Part shown: piece by piece, positions 54,801 through 64,000 of the stretch
Numbering within the stretch: the stretch's first letter is position 1
Layout of the letters: each line of letters begins with the position of its first letter
Source: Saussurea involucrata
Lineage: Eukaryota > Streptophyta > Magnoliopsida > Asterales > Asteraceae
Direction: 5' to 3'
NCBI GenBank assembly: GCA_033807775.1
Contig: CM066314.1
Span: forward strand, 150,463,429 to 150,527,428
DNA length: 64,000 nt
Program-made: the position numbers and the translations under genes
Notes under the pieces: model-generated
Told to the model about the DNA's origin: nothing
Databases searched by the model: none
What the model saw: the letters and a program-made list of their open reading frames with translations, nothing else

Positions 54801-55636
54801 GGTTAAGCCAAAATACCTACATAGATAAGATCTTGAAGAAATTCAAGATGCAAGACTCCAAGAAGGGGTTCTTGCCTATGCAGCATGGCATGGCACTGAG
54901 CAAGTCTCAGTGTCCTAATTCCATTGAGGAATTGGACAGGATGAGTCGGGTTCCATATGCTTCGGCTGTGGGATCGATCATGTATGCCATGATTTGTACT
55001 AGGCCTGATGTATCATATGCCTTGAGCATGACGAGTAGATATCAGGCCAACCATGGCGAAGCTCATTGGATAGCAGTCAAGAACATTCTCAAGTACCTGA
55101 GAAGGACAAAGGACATGTTCTTGGTCTATGGTGGCCAAGAAGAGCTATGTGTAAAAGGATACACAGATGCTAGCTTCCAAACTGATAGAGATGATTCATG
55201 TTCGCAATCAGGATTCGTGTTTTTGCTAAACGGTGGAGCGGTCACTTGGAGAAGTTCCAAGCAGAGCACTGTAGCAGATTCGACAACAGAGGCTGAGTAT
55301 ATTGCAGTTAATGAGGCTGCAAAAGAGGCCATGTGGATGAAGAAGTTCATTGGTGATCTTGGCGTAGTTCACACTATTCATGATCCCATAGAGATCTTAT
55401 GTGACAACGCGGGTGCAGTCATCTTGGCTAAAGAACCTAGGTCACACAAGCGTACACGACATATACTCAGGAAATTTCATTACGTTCGGAAGGTTGTCGA
55501 AGACAAGGACATTATCATTAGTAGAGTTGACTCAAGTAGGAACTTGGCTGATCCATTCACCAATCCCTTGCCTCAGACCAAGCATGATACTCATACTAGG
55601 TCTATATGCATTAGAGTTGTTAGCGATTTGGCTTGA
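51801..55636 (+). CDS. Copia Gag-Pol polyprotein (second-level element)
   Basis: The first ATG in this frame is 51854, which gives 1260 residues (numbering from there). Gag capsid part (MAPELQKGME, LATDLVLNSL, MELHGMLKTA), Lys-rich linker, CCHC knuckle CFHCGEKGHGRRSC (about 186), aspartic protease WVLDTGCGTHI (about 234-244), GAG-pre-integrase (LWHRRLGHINKKR), integrase D-D-E in HTDVCGP (435), RSDRGREY (500) and VSERRNRT (534), RT with YVDDILLMG (about 930) and RNase H with TTEAEYIAVNEAAKEA (about 1147). Gene order PR-INT-RT-RH is diagnostic of Copia. One long frame covers all of Pol, so this was recently functional. Confidence 0.93.
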
Positions 55637-56508
55637 TTATATATTTTAAATTGATCTGAGATTTTGGAACTTAAACAGTTTACATTTGCATATGACATGA
55701 TGATTATTATGTTTGAGATCATAGTATGTGCTTGGAGCAATCATTTCATTGGTGTATCACTGTGTTCTATTTTGCATGTTTATAAACTTCCTTTGAATAC
55801 TAGTTTATTCAAAAATCTCCACAATCGTTTATTCTCTAAAGGAAGGGAGTAATAAATTAAGACTGATATGAGGTGTGAGTTGATTATCCATAGAGATGGA
55901 TATAGCATTGGATGCAACTACACTCATGTGAACTTGATGGAGATCAAGTTTTGGAGCGACCAACACTTAGAGATTACTTCATGGTTTCTGTCACAAGTAA
56001 TTCTAAGATGGTAATATCTTTTATCCTAGAGTGGAGATGCATGAGACTCCTGACACGAAGTCGGTTATGTTTTGACCATTCTCCAACGTTGTCCGTAACT
56101 GGGAGCTATAAAGGGACTGATCAAATATAACAAGACTAGTGTGGTGGTTTATGTAGTCAAAGCAATTTGTTCCTTTTGCCTCAAGGTAAAAGTGATATCC
56201 TTGGGTCCCTCAATGATTTGGTTCTGACACATAAATGTATGGCCATACTAAGACTGGATTGATATTGGATCAATTTTGCAGTCTACTTCAGGTCACCACA
56301 AATCTCTATTGAGAAACATGATATTGAACCAACTTAAGATTGACACTATACCATGTCTCGCGTTCATACGGATATCTAGAATAAAAGGATAATTGATCAC
56401 TTACCTATAGGACTGTTTCATACCTTCTGGTTTTGATTACAGAAATAGTATCTTAAATGACACACATATGCCATTATATAGTTATTGTGTCAAGTGCAAG
56501 TGGGAGTC
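55637..56508 (+). other. Untranslated region between pol and 3' LTR (Copia)
   Basis: About 870 bp without a domain-bearing frame. Ends with the purine-rich CAAGTGGGAGTCT (about 56496-56508) before the LTR. Short frames (55664-55852, 55912-56130) show no recognisable product. Confidence 0.7.
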
Positions 56509-57127
56509 TATTGGAGATATGCCCATTGACACAAAATAATTAATTATGGCATTATCCTATTCGGTCGGACACAAAGTCCAAACTAAAATTGCAAGAATTA
56601 TATAGTTAAGGGGAAAGTTTGTTAAACATCATAAGTGATGGTTTAACTAGAAAATAGAGGAAATTTTGAGGGACCAATGTTGTAAAATGGAGGAGACACA
56701 AAAGTAAAAGTGTCATATTATAGTGAGGACCACACACTACTTCTTCTCCACCTTTTAAGCAACCGATTCTCTCCCTCTCCTCTTTCGGCCAAAACACACA
56801 CACACACAAGTGTGTGTTTTGCATGTGATAAGAAGAGTCCTTTTCTCCAAAAGGCTAACCATTCTTTCCAAAAGGTTCTTTCTCTCAAAGGTTTTGGTGA
56901 GAAAGTTTTCTTGCAAGTATTTGGAGCTTTGGGTGTGCACTTAATAGAGGGATTCTCCTTTGAATCCTCTAAAGTCTTCAAGGGTATGATTTTACTTTTA
57001 TCTTCATCCCTTTTCTAGTTGCTATATTACTTGTACAATGGATCCTCTTTTGAAGAAGAAGAACTTTTTTTTTATGTTATAAGCTTCCGTTGCATGTGTT
57101 TGTTTGGTAAATCTTCTTCTTCCAACA
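56509..57127 (+). repeat. 3' LTR of the second-level Copia
   Basis: 619 bp, starting TATTGGAGATATGCCC (second base A instead of G) and ending CTTCTTCCAACA, then the AAAAC duplication. Near-identical to 29688-30315. Confidence 0.92.
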
Positions 57128-57491
57128 AAAACAAAGAAAAACTAAAAAATTACAACACCTTGAACCCAAATGTGTTCGTCTTTTGTTCTTGTTTTGGTTC
57201 TCTATACAAACAAAGAAAAACTAAAAAAATACAATACCTTAAACCCAGAATAAAAAATCTTTAGATCAAAACCCCACAAACCCAAATCTGAAACCATAGA
57301 ATCAAAATATTTGAATCAAAACCTCTGATACCAAATCTAAAAAAATACAATACCTTAAACCCATAATCTACAGCCTACCACTTCTGCATAATCTACAGCC
57401 CACCACCATGGAAGAAAGTTCGTCGGACTTTGCTAGAGAAAGAAAGTCGAAGAAGATGATGATTAAACCTCTAAAACCGAAGCTTCTCCAG

Positions 57492-57529
<38 letters not shown>

Positions 57530-58149
57530 GCTTCTCGATCTATCTCTCTCATCTGAAAATCGAAGTTGATGATTAAACCTCTGAAAATCGAAGCTTCTCC
57601 AGCTTCTCTCTCTCTCTCTCTCTCCAGCTTCTCGATCTCTTTCTCATCTGAAAATCGAAGCTGATGATTAAACCTCTGAAAATCGAAGCTTCTCCAGCTT
57701 CTCAATCTTTCTCTCTCTCCATCTTCTCGATATATCTCTCTCATCTGAAAATCGAAGCTGATGATTAAACCTCTGAAAATCGAAGCTTCTCAAGCTTCTC
57801 GATCTCTCTCTCTTATCTGAAAATCGAAGCTGATGATTAAACCTCTGAAAATCGAAGATGATCCAGCTTCTCGATCTCTCTCTCTCTCTCCAACTTCTCG
57901 ATCTCTCTATATCATCTGAAAATGCGTGAATCCCATTTAGATTTAGGAAGATGGAGGTGATTCTGAAATAAAAAGATGGGAATGAGACGATTCAAGGGAT
58001 GAAAGATGGTGGATTTGGGATATAGTTTCCTGAATTTAGGGTTTGGTATTGGTTTTGGGGAAGAAAGAGTATATTTTAATTTTTTATTTTATTTATTATA
58101 TAATATTAGAATATTAATACATTTCTTTTTTAAGAAAATAAGAAACGAA
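57128..58149. other. Right interior of the MULE
   Basis: Non-coding. AC-rich sequence with repeated ATACAATACCTTAAACCC and ACAAAGAAAAACTAAA phrases, then a CT-rich minisatellite, then a stretch before the right TIR. Frames such as the Arg/Glu-rich one on the minus strand come from the CT repeats. Confidence 0.7.
57465..57930. repeat. CT-rich minisatellite (about 70-110-bp units)
   Basis: About five units of the pattern TGATTAAACCTCTGAAAATC, GAAGCTTCTCCAGCTTCTC, a (CT)n tract of variable length, then CTCGATCTCTCTCTCATCTG. Unit length varies with the CT tract. Confidence 0.8.
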
Positions 58150-58350
58150 TAGAATGACTGAAATGCCCCTCACGTAAGGAGCACATGGCAACCCTAACGG
58201 CATATTTTTGGACGACGTCAGTGAGAGGGACCATTTTGGGCTGCAAAACTCAGTTTTAAGGACTACGAATGTACTTTCAGCTTTGGGGGGACGAAAAGTG
58301 AAATCCAGGCATTCACGAAGGATCATTTATGCAATTCACTCTTTAATCTA

Positions 58351-59020
58351 TGTAGAATGAGTTGTTAAAAAAATCTTTCTCTTTTTTGTGACGTCTTCGT
58401 TCAATCGTTTTATCTACACACGAACTTGGACAAACCTAAAGTCCAACGCTACATTTTGATGGATGGAATACATAATATTACATGTTCGAAGTAGTAAATT
58501 TGTCCAATTTATTAATCAATTTATTAATAATCTACAAAAATAAGTGATATGATCCATGTGATTTCTAAATTCAATATTTTGTGTGAATTCATTGAAAAAT
58601 CCCAGGATTTCAATTCCGAACTTTCTCAAACCAAATGAGTGGACTGTAAGAAGGTATTTCCCCCCTTTTTCCAGAATTTTGTCGAACAAAGAACAAATTT
58701 AGAACCCAATTCTCATCTAACGGTTGATAACCTATTATCTATTACACTTCTCACGTTAATCTCAAATTCTCACTGAAACCCAACCCGTAGTGACGACATC
58801 CAAATGATTGCTAAACCACAAGAACGACCATTGTAATTTACTCTTTCAGAATTAATATTTTGGACTAAAAATGCAAAAGTATTTGTAAATGAACCAAAAG
58901 TGAATTTTAACCAATAGTGTAGGGTAAAAATATATAACTTACTCAACGATAAGACGTAAACTGTAAAGTAAACAGATTTCATCGATTCTGCATTCCACTC
59001 CTACTTCCTCTCATTCCGTC
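58351..59020 (+). promoter_or_regulatory. Upstream region of the acid phosphatase gene
   Basis: AT-rich host DNA between the MULE duplication and the ATG. A TATA box TATATAA at 58931-58937 lies about 84 bp before the start codon, followed by a CT-rich leader (TCCACTCCTACTTCCTCTC). The MULE ends only about 590 bp upstream of the TATA box, so the nest is very close to the promoter. Confidence 0.55.
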
Positions 59021-59421
59021 ATGGACTCCGGCCGATTCGCCGTCGCATTCCTCCTCCTCTCGTTTGCTATCGGTTCCTTATCGGAACGATTGATTCGTAT
59101 GACACCGGGAGATCGAGAAACCTCAGTCTATTCTGGTGTTCTGAGTTATCGGAAAAACGAATTGTTCTGCGAAAGCTGGAAGTTCTCCATCGAAACCAAT
59201 GATGTCGGAGTGTGGTATGTTGTTCCGGAAAGGTGCGTGAGGTTCGTCCTGGAGTACATGAATGGAGAACGATACCGGTCGGACTCGGAGGTGATAGCCG
59301 ATTACGCTTTGAAGCACGCGAAGGCGGTGAATATCGCCGGCGACGGCAAGGATGCTTGGATCTTCGATATCGATGAGACTTTGCTCTCGAATCTTCCGTA
59401 CTATGTGAATCACGGATACGG
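59021..59421 (+). CDS. Acid phosphatase (HAD class IIIB, VSP-like), exon 1
   Basis: Residues 1-133 of a secreted plant acid phosphatase related to vegetative storage proteins, which hydrolyse phosphate monoesters in the vacuole or apoplast. A hydrophobic signal peptide spans about residues 1-21 (FAVAFLLLSFAIGSL). The conserved CESWKFSIETNDVGVW and VVPERCV follow, then HAD motif I FDIDETLLS with nucleophile Asp116 and Asp118. The exon ends at HGYG with a clear donor GG|GTAAGC (59421/59422). The family is about 255-270 residues, so the remaining half, including HAD motifs II-IV, must lie in later exons that I do not find before 64000. The start has a good context (CCGTCATGG). Confidence 0.9.
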
Positions 59422-60249
59422 GTAAGCCGATGCGTTTTTGGCTGTTTGACATTTTGATACGGATGATTATGATTGTTTTTGTACTCTATGATTGGTCACT
59501 GTTGACTGGTGTATGTTAGATACTCATATGATCTGTTGGACAGTGAGTTGAATGATCCCTCGCTTTACCGACCAATTAAACTTGGCATCGATGTCTTCTA
59601 TAGAGCATTTAAAGAACAATCCTGCTATAATTACTTCTAAATTATGCATTTAGATACGTTGGAACATCAAAATCAGATGGCTGTGCATCAATTAGAAAGA
59701 AAAAAAGGTTCTGCTTGTGCCCTGAGCATTTACAAAAATATTGAAAATGAAAAGCAACCTTGTTAATGTCAGAAGTCTTTAGTCTGTTTTTGCTCCTAGA
59801 GGAGTAACATTGTCTTCAAATAAACCAGGGGATTTGATTTGTTGATCCATCGTTCCTGAAGAAGACTCTCAAACCATATTCTGGTATTCATTTCTGATGC
59901 AACTCACATCCATCTTCACACATCTTTGTCACCGAGTTCATTGATGTTAAAAAGGTTTTAGAAATTGACAGGGCCTCTTTTCAGTTCTATCACTGGTTTT
60001 GAAGCTCGTCCTCGGCCATTTGTAATGCAGCTAGTACAAGGGGATTTGACACCTTTTTGTTCTGTCTCTGGTAGGTTTACTAATATATGACCGATTGAGC
60101 GTGAATGTTAAGAGATCCAAAATGCCTTCTTTTCTCTATTTCTGGGTTCGGCCCTTGTGCTTTTATTTTCAACCTGAGCCAAACTCAGGTTGGTTTGGAA
60201 GTATTTAGAGCATTTGGTTAAAAATTATATGAAGTTTTGAAGTTGAAAT
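59422..60249 (+). other. Beginning of acid phosphatase intron 1
   Basis: T-rich sequence with stops in all frames after the GTAAGC donor, with no match to later acid phosphatase motifs. It runs into the LTR element at 60250. Either the intron is very long because of insertions or the gene is truncated here. Confidence 0.6.
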
Positions 60250-60551
60250 GTGGTATACCCTGGTAGTGTGGTTAAATAAGTCAAAAGAGTAGGTTGGGTT
60301 GAAAAGTCAAAAGAGTCAAATAGGGTGGGTTGTCTAATAAGTGGTCTGGGCATTAGTATAAATAAGGAGTAGAGGAGTCTAGTGAGAGGATGGTTGATTC
60401 TAGTGAGTTTGAATTGGGCGAAAGCCTTTGGGAGACCACCAGCTTCTCGAATTGCTGGAGCCCAACGTGTAACATTCGATTTCAGTTCTAATTCTAGATT
60501 GAAGTCAATTTTGTGTTTCAATTCCACTGTTAATTGAGCCAGTGTACACCA
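60250..60551 (+). repeat. 5' LTR of the short-LTR element
   Basis: The ends are short inverted repeats (TGGTATACCCTGG against CCAGTGTACACCA). A TATA-like ATTAGTATAAATAAGG lies at about 60352-60367. The exact first base is uncertain by two (TGTGG or TGG). Confidence 0.7.
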
Positions 60552-60553
60552 AA

Positions 60554-60565
60554 TGGTATCAGAGC
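60554..60565 (+). other. Primer binding site
   Basis: TGGTATCAGAGC two bases after the LTR end. Confidence 0.88.
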
Positions 60566-60582
60566 TGTTCGATTCCGGGAGA

Positions 60583-60785
60583 ATGAAGATCGAAAACGTA
60601 TTATCTCAAAACGAGGAGATGGAGAGCAGTGAAGATCTGGAGTATGTTGAGGCGAAATTAGAGAAAATTCAGGAACATTTTGGTTCTATAAACAAATATT
60701 TGCAAACAATGATGAAGAAGTTGGATCAGCTTATCAAATTACAAGATGACAATTTGAAGAAGATGAGTCCGGATGATTCGAATTC
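60583..60785 (+). pseudogene. N-terminal Gag-like coiled coil, split by solo LTR
   Basis: A frame opens at an ATG inside the primer site (60553), but ATG 60583 (MKIENVLSQNEEMESSEDLE) is the likelier start. It encodes an amphipathic helical region (YVEAKLEKIQEHFGSINKYL) like the N-terminus of many retrotransposon Gags. It is interrupted at 60785 by the solo LTR; the residues beyond, to 60822, are LTR sequence. The same frame resumes after the LTR at 63774. Confidence 0.55.
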
Positions 60786-61737
60786 TGTAACACCCTCAAA
60801 TTTGGAACGAGCAACTAAATAAAATTTCAATAAATTACCCAACAAGATAAAATCATTTCTACAATTCACTCCTTAATATACCCCGGAATTTAAACATTAT
60901 AATTCCCAAATAGAATAACTTAAACGGGTGTTACTTAACACAACACAAGTTGCTAATTTCAAGTACATGCGGAAGACTTCACTACTCAAGTTACCTCTCG
61001 TGCACTCTACTATCACTCGCCACTTCACAATGTAGCTAGAGCTACCCCAACCTGAGCCTGTTGCATATGCCGACAAATAAAAAGGGTTAGGCTTACGCCT
61101 AGTGAGTTCAAGCATTTTATCATGACTGTATAAAAACATAAATCAGGGATTAGTGGTTTTAGTCATGATTCAACAAATCTTTAATGAAAGTTTGCGACAA
61201 AGGTTATCCTTTCCAAAGAGTTCTCAAAATAGACATAAATGACTCATTTTCCAACGCACCCAAAACCATGGGAATCTTCCCTAAAAGTGTAAAGCGTTTT
61301 CCAAAAATGAGTTACGAACCCCAACCCACTCAAATACGTGAATAAATCTAGTTTTAGGCAAAACCTTCAAATACGGTTGACAATACATACTCAACCCGTA
61401 AAACATGGAAACCATCCATTTAAATATATTCTTTCGTTGGAAACTTAATACGAAGCAAAACTCACGCAACGTAAAATGTATTAAAATCCAAATACCATAG
61501 AATAAAACTCCAGCAGTTAAAACGTCCAATAAGAATGTAACATAAATCCGTCCATCAATCATGGAAAACAATCCATATGCATGTAATATAACCTCAACAA
61601 TGTGAATAGATAAATTACCCAAAATCAACACCCATCGGTGACGGGGGAGACCCGATCTCATCAGATGTGGCAAACACATAAATTAAACCACGATTAAATA
61701 AATGTAAGTAAGCTTCTTGGATGTGGAAAACGGATGA

Positions 61738-61972
61738 CATCAACCATACTAGGTCTTTAGTAAACCCTTGGCATCAATCATACTAGATCTTTAGCCCATC
61801 TTAGACATCAACCATACTAGGTCTTTAGTCCATCTCAGGCATCAACCATACTAGGTCTTTAGTCCGTCTTCGGCATCAACCATACTAGGTCTTTAGCCCC
61901 TCTTAGACATCAACCATACTAGGTCTTTAGTCCAAGCCCTCAAGTTCAACCATACTAGGTCTTTACCTTGGA
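61738..61972. repeat. 34-bp tandem repeat in the solo LTR
   Basis: About seven copies of a 34-bp unit beginning CATCAACCATACTAGGTC and continuing TTTAGTCCATCTCAGG with variation at the end. Confidence 0.9.
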
Positions 61973-63467
61973 AAACCCACCATCCAAAACAAGCTTACTT
62001 AACTTAAAAATTCATACATGACCTCAAAAGAATAACTAATGCATTCAAACTCATGTAAATCTCAAACATAATGCAACTCATGCAATGCAAACCCCAAGCC
62101 CACGTCGAGCTTAATAAAACCGGGCAAATGCCATCAAGACTCAATCGAGTCCAAAACCGAGCCCTCTGCTCAAAGATCTAATGATCATTTATCAACATCA
62201 AATCATGCAAATGAAATGCAATTAAGCATATAACACATCCTAGACTCCACCCCGAGCATGTAAATATCAACAACGTGCAATAATATGCAACACGGTGCAA
62301 TAAAAGCAACCCGTAAATAAGACTCCACATCGAGCCATTTAAACCGGACAATTGTCCCAAGACTATCTCAAAGTCAAAACCGAGCAAAGTGCTCCAAGCT
62401 TGCTAGACCCATAATGTCGGTCATCATCGCATAAAACGCGTTTAAACATTGTTTAAGCAAACACGTATCCCAAAATCATCATTAACCCCAAAACTCAACA
62501 CGGGTTAAACAAAAGGGTTTTCCCAAATGACTCACACCCTTAATATTCTCAAAATGACTCATAACACTAAAGTGCATTTTCCAAATGGTTTAATTAAAAT
62601 CATTTACACTAACATGATTAAACCATCAAATAAACCTCATTTTGAGCAATTAATCTTTTAAATACAAAACATGGTTTCTAACAATCCAAATAACCAAAAG
62701 CCCCAAATATGGGTGTTTTATACATTTATGAAGATAGACACTTCAAAAGAGTTAAACCATTCAAATAACTCAACCACATATATTTTCAAGTAAAACACAT
62801 AAATATTTGGAAAATACTATTTTGGCATGTACAAAGTTTTCGCAAAATAACTTGAACTCACCTTTGCTAGATTAAGCTAAATCTAGAGTTTCTCCAACGT
62901 ATGCTCCTTTGATGAAGTTTGCATCCTCAAGCCAAAACTTCCAAAACCTAGGTTTATGAATTTCCAACCATCAATACTCAAGTCTAACCATAAGGAATCA
63001 TCATCCATTCAACATATACCAAAATACCCAATTTATACCAAACCCTAGTTTCATTCATGAAGAGGATGAAGATTATTTCAACCATCCACCATCAAAATCG
63101 TCCAACAACATCCCAAAGTAGAAGAAAGAGGAAATCAACAACAATAACAACCATTGAGTAGGGAGAGATTACCTTAACCATTCGAATCTTCCAAAAACGA
63201 GCTCCTACTCTCCACAAAAGTTCCAAGCTCCCAAATGTCCATCAATGGAGGAAGAGGGTTTGATTTGGTGAAGAAATGAGGAAGGAGAGGGGAGGGGTTC
63301 TAGGGTTTTTAGTGAGAGGGGCGATTTTTAGAGAGAGAGATGGAATAGATAATGAAAGAAAGCTGCAAGCCGTGGGTTTAAAACCCTCTGAGCCCGACGG
63401 CGAGAGTGACAGGCGAGATTGCCACTGTCACTCTCGCGGGGCACTCTCGCCCGCTACCCAAAATGCT

Positions 63468-63640
63468 CACGGTACACTTTCGGCGAAAGTGACACTGCAA
63501 AAGTGACCATGTCACTCTCGCGAGTGTCATACTCGCTGGACCTCCCAAAACCCTCGGTACATTCTTGGCGAAAGTGACACTGCCAAAGTGACCATGTCAC
63601 TCTCGCGAGTGTCATACTCGCTGGACTTGTACCGAGTCCA
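63468..63640. repeat. 85-bp tandem duplication with CTCGCGAG palindrome
   Basis: Two near-identical units containing GGCGAAAGTGACACTG, CATGTCACTCTCGCGAGTGT and CATACTCGCTGGAC; the second starts at 63567. Related sequence also precedes the first unit. Confidence 0.85.
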
Positions 63641-63773
63641 AACTTGGCCAATTTCTCGAGAGATCCAATTAGCATCACGTGTTCCACACTCCAAAGCGAA
63701 ACCTTGTCCTTTTAATACTTCTAGACGGAATCATTTACAATTGGAGTTAGGATTTTCGGGGTGTTACAAATTC

Positions 63774-64000
63774 GAATTCAGGCCGTGGAATGAACGCGAT
63801 GATTCAAAATGAGCGATCTGATATAGGCAGAAAACCAGATCCGAATTCAGATTCGTATCCAGATCCATCTGAGTCCAGATCCGTATCTAGATCCAAATTC
63901 GAATCCAGATCCAAAATCGAGTCCATAATTGTATCCAGATCCATATCCCAAAATGAATCCAAACTCATATCCAGACCTAAATCTAAAATTAGATCCGAAT
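63774..64000 (+). pseudogene. Gag-like frame resumed after the solo LTR, with degenerate repeats
   Basis: After the AATTC duplication the same frame as 60583-60785 stays open to the window end. From about 63830 it is made of degenerate 12-18-bp repeats around CCAGATCC and AGATCCGTATC, giving a Ser/Arg/Asp-rich low-complexity protein. No domain is recognisable. Confidence 0.5.

Larger units (their letters stand above)
29688..57127 (+). mobile_element. Copia LTR retrotransposon, second level of the nest
   Basis: 5' LTR 29688-30315 and 3' LTR 56509-57127, with a perfect TSD AAAAC (29683-29687 and 57128-57132). The internal sequence is split by the LARD (31236-50637): leader 30316-31235, then 50638-51606, gag-pol 51607-55636, and an untranslated tail to 56508. 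Without the insertions the element is about 8 kb. Only one frameshift in gag is obvious in the coding region. Confidence 0.93.
29198..58341. mobile_element. Mutator-like DNA transposon (non-autonomous), outer shell of the nest
   Basis: Left TIR 29198-~29390 and right TIR ~58150-58341 are inverted copies; both begin GAGTGAATTGCATAAATG. They are flanked by a perfect 9-bp duplication TTTAATCTA (29189-29197 and 58342-58350), the hallmark of Mutator-like elements. Without the Copia insertion (29688-57127) it is only about 1.7 kb and has no transposase. The interior holds CCACC/CTGTCC-rich sequence on the left and a CT-rich minisatellite on the right. Confidence 0.9.
60786..63768 (-). mobile_element. 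Solo LTR of a Gypsy family, inserted on the minus strand
   Basis: 2983 bp with a perfect TSD AATTC (60781-60785 and 63769-63773). Orientation is minus: it begins TGTAACACCCCGAAAATCC at 63768 and ends TTTGAGGGTGTTACA, like the LARD LTR. It also carries the same hairpin (TAGGC-TTAC-GCCTA on the plus strand, 61088-61101) at a similar distance from its end. No internal region remains. ORFs within it are spurious. Confidence 0.92.
60250..64000 (+). mobile_element. Short-LTR retrotransposon, 5' end, partial at window edge
   Basis: LTR 60250-60551 (TGGTATACCCTGG to CCAGTGTACACCA, 302 bp), then AA and a primer site, then a gag-like frame split by a solo LTR. The right part is outside the window. I cannot decide between Gypsy (Reina-like short LTRs) and Copia because no enzymatic domain is visible. 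Same orientation as the acid phosphatase gene. Confidence 0.75.

Noticed and set aside
57463..57744. Arg/Glu-rich minus-strand frame
   Set aside because: It arises from reading CT microsatellite tracts; composition and periodicity follow the repeat.

Overview
The window is plant nuclear DNA, most likely from a eudicot with a large, repeat-rich genome. An Asteraceae source is my guess from the type of LTR retrotransposons, not something the sequence proves. Over 90% of it is transposable elements. The only convincing host gene is the first exon of a secreted HAD-type acid phosphatase (59021-59421, +). I see no rRNA, tRNA or CRISPR features.

Layout. 1-4055: 5' half of a minus-strand Copia element (LTR, primer site, degenerate gag/linker). 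4056-23226 (copy A) and 28393-49577 (copy B) are two direct copies of one segmental duplication. Copy A holds a LINE fragment, a palindromic MITE, the left end of a Mutator-like element (MULE), a Copia LTR plus leader, and a non-autonomous Gypsy derivative. A full-length Gypsy element (11893-22863) later entered that derivative in copy A, and it carries a solo LTR (18224-20526) in its integrase. 23227-25397 is AT-rich intergenic DNA with a probable MITE. 25408-28723 is a 5'-truncated LINE.

29189-58350 is a four-level nest whose boundaries all have target-site duplications: MULE (29198-58341, 9-bp TSD) contains a Copia element (29688-57127, TSD AAAAC), which contains a non-autonomous Gypsy derivative (31236-50637, TSD ACAAA), which contains a SIRE/Maximus-like Copia element (36158-49161, TSD TTCCG). 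To the right lies the acid phosphatase exon. Its downstream DNA is filled by another LTR element (60250 to window end), itself split by a solo LTR (60786-63768, TSD AATTC).

Most unusual content. The innermost Copia element carries, after pol, a third gene with its own promoter-like region, a leader intron, a coding intron, coiled coils and a nuclear-localisation-like basic cluster, and no membrane segment. The same 13-kb element has more than 50 copies of the hexamer TCAGCG/CGCTGA, spread over LTRs, coding frames and spacers. The other families here have their own over-used words (ACAGAG in the first Copia; TCCGGA in the Gypsy pair). The Gypsy LTRs share a small hairpin whose stem changes with compensation between families.
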